Shown in pieces: positions 52,002-61,428 of a stretch of DNA of 64,000 nt. Below the pieces are notes generated by a model. The model worked only from the letters and a program-made list of their open reading frames with translations, had not been told where the DNA came from and ran no database searches. Every line of letters begins with the position of its first letter. Positions within the stretch are counted from its first letter, which is position 1. Source of the stretch: CALCTE01 sp045627885 (lineage in GTDB: Bacteria; Bacillota; Clostridia; Oscillospirales; CAG-272); assembly GCA_045627885.1 (NCBI GenBank), contig JAZQOM010000066.1, forward strand, positions 1-64,000, given 5' to 3'. The position numbers and the translations under genes were made by a program.

Positions 52002-55000
52002 GACTCTTTGATAACGACATTCCCGTCGCCGAGGAGATTTTTCAGCTCTCTTTCGACATAGGGACTCAGCATACAGCGTGCGCTGAAGCTTGCGTATTTT
52101 TTGGTGTCGTTAAAGTATACCACAACTTCGGTGCTCCCGTCAAATATTTCTATTATCGCGAGAGCCTTTTTGGTGAGCCCGTCGTTTTGAGAAGGCAGTC
52201 TCAGGTAGAGCTTTGCATTGTTGCCGTGCTTTGCCGTCGCTTTGGGCGCATTGCAGACTGCCTGCTTCGGCTTTATCATCGACGCGTCAAAGCCCGAATC
52301 GGGGACAAGGCCCGTTATTGTGCGGCATTTGAGCGTAGGCTCGGAGTCGGCGTCCTTTTTGGACGCTTCTCCCGACGCGGCTATCTTGGAGCCGACGGCA
52401 AGAAGCTCATCGCAGGTGACAAACAGGTTGTGGAATACAACAAGCTCTATTGAGCTGTACATATTTTCTATTGTCACAAAGCACATTTTTTCGCCGTTTT
52501 TCATTCTCTTGTCGCTTCGCTTTGTGACAACTCCGGCGACCGTGCAGTTTACTTTGTCGGGAGCGCTCTGCCCGTCCTCCTCGGAGAAAATTTCCTTTAT
52601 CTGCGCGGGCGTCTGTGCGCCGAGCGCCTCTATGCACTTCCCGTAGCCGTCGAGCGGACTGCCTGAAAAATAAAAGCCCGTCATTTCCTTTTCCATTTCG
52701 AGCATTACCTCTGCGGAAAGCTCGGGACGGTCGGGATATTCTGTTTTTGCGCTTTCTTCATGAGCTTCGGAGAACATATCGAGCTGACCTGATATATTTC
52801 TGCTTGCCTGCTCCGATATGCGGTCGATAAGCGTGTCATAGACAAGCAAAAGCACGGAGCGCTTTATGCTGAAGCAATCGCAGGCACCGCTTTTTATCAG
52901 TGCTTCGAGTTGCTTTTTGTTCAACCCGTATGCGCTCATACGCGTAACAAAGCTCTCAAACGAGCCGAAGCTTCCGGATGCTTTGCGCTCTTTTACGATA
53001 CATTCGGCGAATGCGTCGCCTATGCTTTTTACACCGCAGAAGCCGAAGCGGATGTTGTTCTGCTCTACGGCAAATTCGTTGCGGCTTTTATTTACATCGG
53101 GCGCAAGAACTCTTATGCCGAGGCGAGTGCATTCCGAGATGTACGGAGAAATCTTTTCACCGAAGCAGTTTGAGAGAAGCGAGCACATATATTCTGCGGG
53201 GAAATGATATTTCAGCCACGCCGTTCTGTACGCGAGTATTCCGTACGGGGCGGCGTGCGACTTGTTGAAGCCGTAATTTGAAAAAGTGACGAGGGCATCG
53301 AATATTTCATTTGCCTTCTGCTCCGAAAGTCCGTGCGCAAGAGCACCCGTGCAAACGGAACCGCCCTCTCCGTTTTTGTCGCCGTATATGAAATAGCGGC
53401 GCTCCTTTGTCATCTTTTCCTGCTGTTTTTTCGCCATCATTCTGCGGACTATGTCGGCTCTGCCGAGACTGTAACCTGCAAGCGTGCGGAATATCTGCAT
53501 TACCTGCTCTTGATATATTACGCAGCCGAAGGTGGTGCGCAGTATGGGCTCGAGCTCGGGATGCAGGTATTTTATGTTTTCGGGATGCTTTCTGTTCTCG
53601 ACAAAAGTTCCGATGCTGTCCATCGGGCCCGGTCGGTAAAGCGATACGACGGATATGATATCTTCTATCGAGCGCGGCGCGACCTGCGCGAGAACATTTT
53701 TTATTCCCGACGATTCAAATTGAAAAACGCCCTCGGTAAGTCCCTTGGTGAACATGGCGTATACGCTTTTGTCGTCAAGCGGAATATTGTCTTGCGAAAA
53801 ATCGGGCTCTTTCTTTTGTATGAGCTTTACCGCGTGGTCTATTATCGTGAGATACCGAAGCCCGAGAAAATCAATTTTGAGAAGTCCGAGCTCGGCTATT
53901 CCGGTCATTGTGTATTGCGTGAGAGTTGTGCCGCCGAACTGTGCAAGCGGAACAAAATCGTCGCAGGGAGAGGGAGTAATCAGCACTCCCGAAGCGTGAG
54001 TGGATGCGTTTCTCGGCAGTCCCTCAAGCCGCAGAGCCATATCTATAAGCTTTTTGACTTTTTCGTCGCCGTCGTACATGGAGCGGAGCTTCGGACTGTT
54101 CTGAAGCGCAAGCGCAAGGGAACGGCGTGAGCCCGTCTGCACGGCTCTTGCCACATCGTCTACCTCGGAGTAGGACATTCCCATCGCTCTGCCGACATCT
54201 CTCACGGCGGCGCAGGCGGCAAGTGTGCCGAAGGTTATTATCTGCGATACCCGGTCGCTTCCGTAACGGTTTTCGACATAGCGGATAATCTCGTCACGGC
54301 GCTCATCGGAAAAATCTATATCGAAATCGGGCATACTCACGCGCTCTTTGGTCAGAAAGCGCTCAAAGTAAAGCTCGTATTTTATCGGGTCAACATCGGT
54401 GATATTGAGGCAGTATGCGCATAAACTGCCCACTCCGGAGCCTCTGCCCGGCCCCACGGGAATTCCGTGAGTTTTTGCGTAGTTTACAAAATCCCAGACT
54501 ATCAGATAATAGTCGATAAAGCCGGTTTCCTCTATTGTCGCAAGCTCGGAAGCCACCCTTTTTTCGTAAACCTCGCGCTCTGATATGCCGTTTTCGGATA
54601 TTCTTTTTTCAAGTCCGTCACGGCAGAGCTTATAAAGATATTCCTTCGGCGAAAGCTCACAGCCCGTGTCATACGCGGGCAGTTTATATTTGCCGAATTC
54701 AAATTCAAATGCGCACCTCTCTGCGATTTTTTCGGTGTTGTCTATCGCGTCCTCGAATTCCGGCAAAGCCGAAAGCATTTCGTCACGCGTTTTGAAATAG
54801 CATTCGTTTGTATCGAATCTGAAGCGGTTTTCGTCATTCAGCGTCGTCTGTGTCTGTATGCACAGGGATACTTCCTGAACCTCGCTGTCGGATTTGTTTA
54901 TATAGTGCACATCGTTTGTCGCAACGAGCGGAATTCCGAGCTCGCTTGATATTTTTCTCATCTCGGGATTTATCACCCTTTGCTCGGGAAGCCCGTGATT

Positions 55001-55522
55001 CTGTATCTCGAGAAAATAATTGCCGTGCCCGAATATGCCGTCGTATTTTTTGGCTGTTTCTCTTGCACCGTCAAGCTCGCCCGAAAGAATTTTCTGCGCT
55101 ACGGCGCCCATAAAGCAACCCGAGAGGGCGATAAGCCCGTCGTGATACCTCGTGAGCAGCTCGATATCCACTCTCGGTTTTGAATAAAAGCCTTCCGTGT
55201 ATGCCTTTGAAACGAGCTTGCTCAAATTTTTATAGCCCGTTTCGTTTTCGCACAAGAGAACAAGGTGATTGGGGGAGAGCCTGTCCTCTTTGTTGAGCCT
55301 TGACGCGGGGGCGACATAGACCTCGCACCCGATTATCGGCTTTACACCCTTTGCCTTGCAGTTTTTGAAGAATTCCACTGCGCCGAACATATTGCCGTGG
55401 TCGGTTATCGCAACGGCGCTTTGCCCTGCGGCGAGCACCGCATCGGGAAGCTCTGAAAGGCGGCATATACCGTCGAGAAGACTGTATTCGGTATGAAGAT
55501 GAAGATGAACAAATCCGCCCAC
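51998..55522 (-). CDS. dnaE: DNA polymerase III alpha subunit DnaE
   Basis: 1174-aa replicative-type polymerase of the DnaE class. The PHP domain opens FVHLHLHTEYSLLDG and has ITDHGNMFGA; the polymerase core has VSMPDFDIDFSDERRDEI and GPGRGSGVGSL; a helix-hairpin-helix, an OB domain and a short tail follow. No proofreading domain is inserted, so it is not PolC. I use GTG at 55522, preceded by AAAGGAGGCGGC. In Firmicutes DnaE works beside PolC, which is not in this window. It ends the hprK operon. Confidence 0.96.
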   Translation of the reverse strand: MGGFVHLHLHTEYSLLDGICRLSELPDAVLAAGQSAVAITDHGNMFGAVEFFKNCKAKGVKPIIGCEVYVAPASRLNKEDRLSPNHLVLLCENETGYKNLSKLVSKAYTEGFYSKPRVDIELLTRYHDGLIALSGCFMGAVAQKILSGELDGARETAKKYDGIFGHGNYFLEIQNHGLPEQRVINPEMRKISSELGIPLVATNDVHYINKSDSEVQEVSLCIQTQTTLNDENRFRFDTNECYFKTRDEMLSALPEFEDAIDNTEKIAERCAFEFEFGKYKLPAYDTGCELSPKEYLYKLCRDGLEKRISENGISEREVYEKRVASELATIEETGFIDYYLIVWDFVNYAKTHGIPVGPGRGSGVGSLCAYCLNITDVDPIKYELYFERFLTKERVSMPDFDIDFSDERRDEIIRYVENRYGSDRVSQIITFGTLAACAAVRDVGRAMGMSYSEVDDVARAVQTGSRRSLALALQNSPKLRSMYDGDEKVKKLIDMALRLEGLPRNASTHASGVLITPSPCDDFVPLAQFGGTTLTQYTMTGIAELGLLKIDFLGLRYLTIIDHAVKLIQKKEPDFSQDNIPLDDKSVYAMFTKGLTEGVFQFESSGIKNVLAQVAPRSIEDIISVVSLYRPGPMDSIGTFVENRKHPENIKYLHPELEPILRTTFGCVIYQEQVMQIFRTLAGYSLGRADIVRRMMAKKQQEKMTKERRYFIYGDKNGEGGSVCTGALAHGLSEQKANEIFDALVTFSNYGFNKSHAAPYGILAYRTAWLKYHFPAEYMCSLLSNCFGEKISPYISECTRLGIRVLAPDVNKSRNEFAVEQNNIRFGFCGVKSIGDAFAECIVKERKASGSFGSFESFVTRMSAYGLNKKQLEALIKSGACDCFSIKRSVLLLVYDTLIDRISEQASRNISGQLDMFSEAHEESAKTEYPDRPELSAEVMLEMEKEMTGFYFSGSPLDGYGKCIEALGAQTPAQIKEIFSEEDGQSAPDKVNCTVAGVVTKRSDKRMKNGEKMCFVTIENMYSSIELVVFHNLFVTCDELLAVGSKIAASGEASKKDADSEPTLKCRTITGLVPDSGFDASMIKPKQAVCNAPKATAKHGNNAKLYLRLPSQNDGLTKKALAIIEIFDGSTEVVVYFNDTKKYASFSARCMLSPYVERELKNLLGDGNVVIKES

Positions 55523-55553
55523 GGCGCCGCCTCCTTTCAATTTTGGTTTTGTC

Positions 55554-56465
55554 TTAGTTTTCGCAGTCCTTTGCGAATTCGGTTATTTTTTCGAGTCTGT
55601 GGCTGACGCCGGACTTTGTAATCGGCGGTTCATGCTTTGCGGCAAGCTCCGAAAGCGATATCGTGCCGTATAAAAGCCTTAATTTTGCGGTTTCCTGCAA
55701 GTCCTCGGGAAGAAGACCGATGCGACCGCTTTCCTCCAGCTTTTTTATCATATCAATCTGCTTTACCGCCGTGCTTACCGAGCGATTCATACCGCTTGTC
55801 TCTATGTTCAGGCGGCGATTTGTGTCGTTTCGCAAGTCCTTTACGAGCTTTTCGTTCATTATTTCGAGAACTGCGCCGTCAGCGCCGATAAATCCGAGAA
55901 AGTTCTCTATATTTGCACTCTTTTTGTAAAGCAAAAGCGGCTTTCCTCTCCGCAGTGACGAAGAGGGCGGCAGAGATATCATCGCAAGCAGTCCCTCGAT
56001 ATCCTTTGCGAGAGCCGCGCCGCGCACGCCTATCTCAAGGCGGTTTTCGCCCGTGGGCTCCGAGATGTGTCCTTTTGCCAAAAACAGACCGCGCAGAAAG
56101 TGAGCCGAGCATTTATCGCAACAGTACACAATGCCCTCGTTTATTCTGTACGGCTCGGAAAACAGGTCAAAATCCGCGTGAACGGCACTTACCGCATCTG
56201 CGTCGGATTGCGTCAAAACGAACATTTTATGCCCTGCGACGCTCTCTCTTTTTTCTGAAAGCGTGCGCCCGTATTTTGCCTTGTAAACAGAGGCAAACAG
56301 CCTTGCGACCTGTTCGCATTCGGACGAAAAGACTATCGCTTTTTCGGAGTATTCCCTGCACGAAACGAGCATTCCGTGAAAGAGGGCGTCCCTGCAGCAC
56401 TCTGCCATATCGCGCCGCTTTTTGTCGGAGCACAACTCTTTTTTGGTTTGTGTCGTAAATGACAT
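55554..56465 (-). CDS. whiA: DNA-binding protein WhiA
   Basis: 303-aa protein with an N-terminal LAGLIDADG-homing-endonuclease-like fold (RGLFLAKGHISEPTG, ENFLGFIGADGAVLEI) and a C-terminal helix-turn-helix (ISLSELAAKHEPPITKSGVS). WhiA affects cell division and chromosome segregation in Firmicutes and sporulation in actinobacteria. It starts one base after the rapZ stop. glmR (yvcK), which usually sits between rapZ and whiA, is missing here. Confidence 0.96.
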   Translation of the reverse strand: MSFTTQTKKELCSDKKRRDMAECCRDALFHGMLVSCREYSEKAIVFSSECEQVARLFASVYKAKYGRTLSEKRESVAGHKMFVLTQSDADAVSAVHADFDLFSEPYRINEGIVYCCDKCSAHFLRGLFLAKGHISEPTGENRLEIGVRGAALAKDIEGLLAMISLPPSSSLRRGKPLLLYKKSANIENFLGFIGADGAVLEIMNEKLVKDLRNDTNRRLNIETSGMNRSVSTAVKQIDMIKKLEESGRIGLLPEDLQETAKLRLLYGTISLSELAAKHEPPITKSGVSHRLEKITEFAKDCEN

Positions 56466-56466
56466 A

Positions 56467-57318
56467 TTATCTCTTTATATCTCTGTGAATCTCAACGCAG
56501 TTGAGCTTATCTGCATTGAGCCTTGCGGCGAGAGTGCGTGCTATCGAAACGCTTCTGTGCTTGCCGCCCGTGCAGCCTATCGCTATCGAGAGCTGAGTTT
56601 TGCCCTCTCTTTTGTAAAGGGGCATCAGCATCGAAATCATGGAATAAAGCCCTTCCATGAACTCATTTACCTCGTCGAAGCTGAAGACATAGTTATAAAC
56701 CTCGTCCTCAAGCCCCGTGTGGTGCTTCATTGATTCGATATAGTAAGGATTCGGGAAGCAACGCACATCGAATACCAAATCGGCATCGACGGGTATTCCG
56801 TACTTAAAGCCGAAGCTCATGACGGTAACCGCCATACCTTTTTCGCTCTCCGCGGCATAAGCTACAACTCTCTGCTTGAGTTGCGCGGAGCTTAAGCCCG
56901 CCGTATCTATTATTGCGTCGGCGGCTTCTTTGAAATCGCTCATAAGCTTTCTGTCTTCCGCTATCGCATCGGAGAGAGAAAGATTGTTTGTAACCGTCAG
57001 CGGATGCCTGCGCCTTGTCTCTTTATATCTTCGCAAAATTATTTCATCGGGGCAGTCAACGAATATTATTTTCAAGTCGTTTTCCGTGCGCTTTATCTCT
57101 TCTGCCGCCTTTTCAAACTGCGCAAAGCTGAAAGCGCTTCTCGAGTCAAGTCCTATCGCAACCTTTTGTATGGCGGAATTGCCCTCCATAACGGGAAGAA
57201 GCGACGGAATAAGACCGAGCGGCATATTGTCGATACAGTGATATCCCAAGTCCTCAAGCGCATTGAGCACGGTGGATTTGCCCGCTCCGGATATTCCGGT
57301 GACTATCGTGTAATTCAT
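56467..57318 (-). CDS. rapZ: RNase adapter/nucleotide-binding protein RapZ (YvcJ)
   Basis: 283-aa P-loop protein. Walker A is TGISGAGKSTVLNAL, followed by LGYHCIDNMPLGLI and, in the C-terminal domain, FGFKYGIPVDADLVFDVRCF and GCTGGKHRSVSIA. In E. coli RapZ tunes GlmS, hence UDP-GlcNAc supply; YvcJ in Bacillus has nucleotidase activity. It is 10 bases after murB, fitting control of wall precursor supply. Confidence 0.96.
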   Translation of the reverse strand: MNYTIVTGISGAGKSTVLNALEDLGYHCIDNMPLGLIPSLLPVMEGNSAIQKVAIGLDSRSAFSFAQFEKAAEEIKRTENDLKIIFVDCPDEIILRRYKETRRRHPLTVTNNLSLSDAIAEDRKLMSDFKEAADAIIDTAGLSSAQLKQRVVAYAAESEKGMAVTVMSFGFKYGIPVDADLVFDVRCFPNPYYIESMKHHTGLEDEVYNYVFSFDEVNEFMEGLYSMISMLMPLYKREGKTQLSIAIGCTGGKHRSVSIARTLAARLNADKLNCVEIHRDIKR

Positions 57319-57328
57319 AAACTCACCT

Positions 57329-58213
57329 CTATCTGATAATTTGAACTTCGCATTCTATGTCTTTTTGTTCTATTCTCTTTACTTCGGATTTTACTTTCTC
57401 TATAAGCAAAAGAACATCGTCGGCAGTGGCGCCGCCGAGATTTACTATAAATCCGGCGTGCTTTTCCGATACCGCCGCTTTTCCGACCGACAGACCTTTA
57501 AGCCCGCATCTGTCTATCACCTGCGCGGTGATAAATCCGTTGCCGCGCTTGAACACACTGCCGGCGCTTGGCAAATCGAGCGGCTGTTTTTCCACTCTGC
57601 GCGTCATATAGTCGTCCATTACCGCTTTTATTTCTTTGGGCTCTTTCGGGGAGAGCTTTACCGTAAGTGAGATAACGGTGTATTTTTTGTGTTGGAACAC
57701 GCTGTCCCTGTACGAAAAGCCGAGCCCGTCTTTTTCTATCGAAAATATTCTTCCGCTTTCGTCGCATACGCGAACGGACTGCGCCACATCCGATATCTGA
57801 CCGCCGTATGCTCCGGCGTTCATAAATACCGCGCCGCCGACCGCTCCGGGAATGCCGTATGCGAATTCAAGCCCCGAAAGTCCGCGTAAAAATGCTTCCT
57901 TCGCCGCAGAGGTGAGCGGAACGCCTGCTCCGAAGGTCATACAATCTCCGTCCGCAGAAACGCCCGTGAGCTTTTTTGTTACTATTACGACGCCGTTAAA
58001 GCGCTTTTGCGCAAACAGCACATTACTTCCGTTACCCAAAACAATATACCTTATGCCGTCCTTTGCAAGAGCCTTTACAAGCTCCGCAAGAGCTTCTTCC
58101 GTTTCGGGAAAAGCAACAGCGTCCGCAATTCCGCCAATCTTAAAGGTGGTGTGCGGAGCTATGGAAGCGTTTTCTTCAAAAGTGCAGTTATGTATGCCAA
58201 GATATGAGGCCAT
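57329..58213 (-). CDS. murB: UDP-N-acetylenolpyruvoylglucosamine reductase MurB
   Basis: 294-aa FAD enzyme of the second step of peptidoglycan precursor synthesis, giving UDP-MurNAc. The marks are PHTTFKIGGIADA, LGNGSNVLF, FAYGIPGAVGGAVFMNAGAYG and LPSAGSVFKRGNGF with the catalytic serine. ATG at 58213 follows ACGGAGGT; the ORF extends upstream without a start site. It lies between hprK and rapZ with 10-base gaps. Confidence 0.96.
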   Translation of the reverse strand: MASYLGIHNCTFEENASIAPHTTFKIGGIADAVAFPETEEALAELVKALAKDGIRYIVLGNGSNVLFAQKRFNGVVIVTKKLTGVSADGDCMTFGAGVPLTSAAKEAFLRGLSGLEFAYGIPGAVGGAVFMNAGAYGGQISDVAQSVRVCDESGRIFSIEKDGLGFSYRDSVFQHKKYTVISLTVKLSPKEPKEIKAVMDDYMTRRVEKQPLDLPSAGSVFKRGNGFITAQVIDRCGLKGLSVGKAAVSEKHAGFIVNLGGATADDVLLLIEKVKSEVKRIEQKDIECEVQIIR

Positions 58214-58223
58214 TTTACCTCCG

Positions 58224-59195
58224 TCAGCTTTCGCTGTTCTCAGAATTATGTTCTGCCAAAATTGCCGCTTCGTTTTCTCTAAGCTGTTTTTCAAGGCGCT
58301 TGTTGAATTCTTCCGCGGTGTTGTAGCCCATCTTTTTCTGTCTCTGATTCATCGCCGCTATCTCGAGAATGACGGCGAGGTTTCTGCCGGGGCGTACGGG
58401 AATGGTTAAGCTCGGCAGCTTTATGCCGAGTATTTCGATGTAGTCGTTTTCAAGCCCGATTCTGTCATAGAATTTGCCCTTTTCCCACGGCTCGAAGTTA
58501 ATCACAAGGTCGATTTTTTCGGTATCCTTTACAGCTCCCATACCGAAGATACGGCTTACATCGACAAGACCGATTCCGCGGAGCTCGACCATGTGCTTTA
58601 TCAGCTCCGGAGAGCTGCCGACAAGAGCCTTGCTTGAAACCTTTTTTATTTCAACCGCGTCGTCCGCGATAAGTCGGTGTCCTCTCTTTATGAGCTCTAT
58701 CGCCGTTTCGCTTTTGCCGACGCCGCTGTCGCCCAAGATGAGCACGCCTTCGCCGTAGACTTCAACTAAAACGCCGTGCCGCGTGATTCTCTGCGCAAGC
58801 TGAACATTGAGGTATGCGACGAGCGAATACGAGAAGTAGCTTGTTCGATGCTCGGTGCGGCATATCGGAACGGCATTTTCTTTTGCTATTCCGATAAATT
58901 CGGGGAATATGGAAAGGCTCGATGTGAATATTATACAGCAGGGGCGGAGCTTGCACAGTCTGCCGAACGCGGCGATTCTCTCCTCTTTTCCGAGGTCTGT
59001 CAGGTATTTGTGCTCTGTTCTGCCGATAAGCTGAATTCTTTCCTTGTCGAAAAGGTCGGAATATCCGGTAAACGCAAGCCCGGGATGATTTACATCCGCG
59101 CTTTTTACAAGTCTTTGCGAAAGGTCGTCGGGAGCGTAAACCGTTTCAAGTGCAAAATTGTCGATTATGTTTTCGAGTGCAACGGTGTATTCCAT
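58224..59195 (-). CDS. hprK: HPr kinase/phosphorylase HprK
   Basis: 323-aa bifunctional kinase/phosphorylase acting on Ser46 of HPr, key to carbon catabolite control. The C-terminal catalytic domain has HGVLVEVYGEGVLILGDSG with P-loop GDSGVGKSETA and the family signature VELRGIGLVDVSRIFGMGAV. I use ATG at 59195 (MEYTVALENIID), with GGAG at 9-base spacing; the longer ORF and an ATG 12 bases earlier lack a proper site. First gene of the hprK-murB-rapZ-whiA-dnaE run. Confidence 0.96.
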   Translation of the reverse strand: MEYTVALENIIDNFALETVYAPDDLSQRLVKSADVNHPGLAFTGYSDLFDKERIQLIGRTEHKYLTDLGKEERIAAFGRLCKLRPCCIIFTSSLSIFPEFIGIAKENAVPICRTEHRTSYFSYSLVAYLNVQLAQRITRHGVLVEVYGEGVLILGDSGVGKSETAIELIKRGHRLIADDAVEIKKVSSKALVGSSPELIKHMVELRGIGLVDVSRIFGMGAVKDTEKIDLVINFEPWEKGKFYDRIGLENDYIEILGIKLPSLTIPVRPGRNLAVILEIAAMNQRQKKMGYNTAEEFNKRLEKQLRENEAAILAEHNSENSES

Positions 59196-59235
59196 AAAAA
59201 GCATCTCCGTATATAAGTATAATAAATCAATATAT

Positions 59236-59264
59236 ATTATATACCTGTTGTCCGTCGTTTTCAA
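59236..59264 (-). promoter_or_regulatory. Promoter of the hprK-murB-rapZ-whiA-dnaE run
   Basis: On the minus strand TTGAAA (59259-59264) and a perfect TATAAT (59236-59241) are 17 bases apart. Confidence 0.75.
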
Positions 59265-59338
59265 TAGATTTGGCGCGATTTTGTATATTCGCTCATAAAA
59301 TACGGATAATATAACGAAAAAAATTGTGGAGTAAGGTA

Positions 59339-59500
59339 ATGGGAGCAAAAGTAAAGGCGTCGGTGGAGATTGACGGCATTGTGTACGAATTTTACAAAAA
59401 GGTCGGAGAGAACATAAAAAAATCTCCCGAGAAGGTGATGGCAGACGCACTGTTGCGCTTTGCACAGATGGCGGCGGACGGTATGTTCGATAAAAAATAA
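59339..59500 (+). CDS. Small 53-aa protein
   Basis: ATG at 59339 follows GGAGTAAGG closely. The product starts MGAKVKASVEIDGIVYEFYK, then KVGENIKKSPEKVMADALLR, and ends FDKK. It has a short beta strand region and two amphipathic helices, as expected of a folded small protein. No family is recognised; a ribbon-helix-helix-like regulator is conceivable. It lies divergently from hprK. Confidence 0.6.
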   Translation: MGAKVKASVEIDGIVYEFYKKVGENIKKSPEKVMADALLRFAQMAADGMFDKK

Positions 59501-59514
59501 ATAATTCCGCTCTT

Positions 59515-59706
59515 TCGGCGCGCGCCCGTGAGGATGTTTTTTGAATCCTTGCCGCCACGCGTCGAAAACATCACTGCGAACATAGCGGGCAATATTACTT
59601 GTCTTGAGACTTTTGAATACAAAGTCGTTGCCTGCAACTGTGCTTTGGGCAAATATAAAATAAAGAAACCTGCCGAAAAGGATTTTCCTTCTCGGCAGGT
59701 ATTTTT
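59515..59706 (+). ncRNA. Candidate structured RNA ending in a terminator
   Basis: GATGTTTT (59533-59540) pairs with AAAACATC (59565-59572). CGGGCAA (59586-59592) pairs with TTGCCTG (59628-59634), enclosing GACTTT/AAAGTC (59608-59626). A terminator hairpin follows at 59668-59699. No coding frame is convincing. It may be a trans-acting RNA or the 3' region of the 53-aa gene's mRNA; no class is recognised and the 5' end is unknown. Confidence 0.4.
59668..59706. terminator. Bidirectional terminator between the candidate RNA and alr
   Basis: ACCTGCCGA near 59669 pairs with TCGGCAGGT ending at 59700, with an inner AAGGA/TCCTT extension. Six T follow on the plus strand and a T-rich stretch on the minus strand, so it can also end alr transcription. 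Confidence 0.85.
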
Positions 59707-59752
59707 TGCAAACACTGCCTTATCAACCCGCGGCATTCCGAGCGGATTATTA

Positions 59753-60877
59753 CTATTCTACAACAGTGCTGAATATTCTCTTTCGGTCGAAGCTGCACAG
59801 AATCTCATAACTTATCGTTCCGACGGCTTCTGCAATCCTCTTTGCCGGAAGCGTTTCCGCTCCGTCGGAGCCGAATACAGTGGCGATATCGCCTACCTTG
59901 CAGTCTATATCCGAGACATCAACCATACACTGGTCCATACATATCTTGCCTAAAATCTTTGCACGCTTTCCGCCGATGAGCATATATCCCTTTTCCGACC
60001 ATGCTCTCGGAAGCCCGTCTGCGTAGCCAATCGAAAGCGTGGCAACCGTCATATCGCGGTTTGCCTTAAATGTGCATCCGTAGCTGACTGTTTCTCCGCT
60101 TCTCAATGTGTGCAGATGTATCACCGAGCACTTCAAGTCCATCGCGGGCTTTAAGTTGGGGCCGCCCTCCGCTCCGTACAGTATAATGCCGGCTCTCACC
60201 ATATCCATATGGCAGTACGGGAAGTTCACTATCGCATCGCTGTTGCATATATGGCGAGTCAGAGGCCCGATGCCGAGCTTTGCGAGCTTGTTTGTTATGG
60301 AAAGGAAGTTGCGGTACTGGAATGCGTTGTAAATATCCGTCTTTTTGTCGGAAACCGCAAAATGCGAGAAGATACCTTCGATGGTGAAATACGGCAACCT
60401 TGAAACCTGAACTATCTGCGCCGCGGAAATCTGTATGTCGTCTGCGTTCTTTGCGGCAAAGCCGATGCGGTTCATGCCCGTATCGAGCTTGATGTGAACG
60501 CGAATTTTAAGCCCTTTTTCGCGCAACACGCCGGAGAGCTCCGTCGCGTATGCGTATGAATAGAGAGCCTGAATAATGTCGTTCTGTGCAAGAAGCTGAG
60601 CGTCGTCCGGCTCTGTCCTGCCGAGCACGATGATATCGCCCGAAATGCCGTATTCGCGGAGCTCGAGCGCTTCTCCGACCGTTGCTACGGCAAACATTTC
60701 CGCGCCCGCCGCCTCGAGAGCCTTTGCCACTCTTTCGCTTCCGTGACCGTAGGCGTTTGCCTTTACTATGGCGCACACCTTGCAATCGTCACCGACGAGA
60801 GAGCGGACATATTTATAGTTGTGAACAATGTTGTCGAGGTTTACCTCCGACCATACACGCTTTGTACGAATTTCCAA
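59753..60877 (-). CDS. alr: Alanine racemase
   Basis: 374-aa PLP enzyme giving D-alanine for peptidoglycan. The PLP lysine is in VCAIVKANAYGHG, IKLDTGMNRIGF follows, and the second catalytic Tyr is in ETVSYGCTF. I use TTG at 60877, 9 bases after AAAGGA and matching the family start (RTKRVWSEVNLDNI). The alternative ATG at 60895 overlaps the stop of the upstream lipoprotein gene but lacks a ribosome binding site. It ends an operon with a lipoprotein, nnrD and a membrane protein. Confidence 0.94.
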   Translation of the reverse strand: MEIRTKRVWSEVNLDNIVHNYKYVRSLVGDDCKVCAIVKANAYGHGSERVAKALEAAGAEMFAVATVGEALELREYGISGDIIVLGRTEPDDAQLLAQNDIIQALYSYAYATELSGVLREKGLKIRVHIKLDTGMNRIGFAAKNADDIQISAAQIVQVSRLPYFTIEGIFSHFAVSDKKTDIYNAFQYRNFLSITNKLAKLGIGPLTRHICNSDAIVNFPYCHMDMVRAGIILYGAEGGPNLKPAMDLKCSVIHLHTLRSGETVSYGCTFKANRDMTVATLSIGYADGLPRAWSEKGYMLIGGKRAKILGKICMDQCMVDVSDIDCKVGDIATVFGSDGAETLPAKRIAEAVGTISYEILCSFDRKRIFSTVVE

Positions 60878-60891
60878 TTTTATCTGTCCTT

Positions 60892-61404
60892 TCATTGACT
60901 TATCGCGGAAAATCCCGTGATTTCCGCTTTTATTCCGTCGGATATAATGAGAAGCGGAACTCCGTGCGAATAATAAAGCAGATTTCCGCCGATATCGCAT
61001 ATCATACATTTTGCACCGTAAAGCTCCGACTTGTAGGGAGAAAGCTCTTTTTTCTCCTTTGCCGCGTCCAGCACTCCGAGAAGCACATCAAGCTTTTGCA
61101 CCGAGCTTTGCACAAGAGCTACGGTTTTTCCGCCGTACTGTGCGGAAAAAGAATCTTTATCCGCGCATATTACCGTGCCGGCTATTTCTTCGGGAAAAGA
61201 AAGCGTTAATTCGTATGTGCTTTCCCCGTGCAGGAGCTTTCCTCCGAAGAGAGCACCGCCGTCGGCTGTACACACATTGAATGTGCATTCATAATCGCTT
61301 GCAATATTATTACAAAGAGCGTCGATATTGTTTTTGTCAGCCGAGCAACCGGCAGAAAAAACAAGAAGTAATGCCGATAGGCAAACAATTATTTTGCGGA
61401 ACAT
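60892..61404 (-). CDS. Unrecognised lipoprotein
   Basis: 170-aa protein with signal peptide and lipobox FSAGC (lipidated Cys at residue 20). The mature part has beta-rich sequence with ASDYECTFNVCTADGGALFG near the start and SELYGAKCMICDIGG later, reminiscent in pattern of lipoprotein-carrier-like or sigma-E-regulator-like folds, without a firm match. It lies between nnrD and alr on the same strand and may be translated with alr. Confidence 0.72.
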   Translation of the reverse strand: MFRKIIVCLSALLLVFSAGCSADKNNIDALCNNIASDYECTFNVCTADGGALFGGKLLHGESTYELTLSFPEEIAGTVICADKDSFSAQYGGKTVALVQSSVQKLDVLLGVLDAAKEKKELSPYKSELYGAKCMICDIGGNLLYYSHGVPLLIISDGIKAEITGFSAISQ

Positions 61405-61428
61405 ATAAACACCCCCGGGGATTATTGT

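Noticed and set aside
53333..54130. 265-aa plus-strand frame inside dnaE
   Set aside because: Antisense of the polymerase core; no ribosome binding site.
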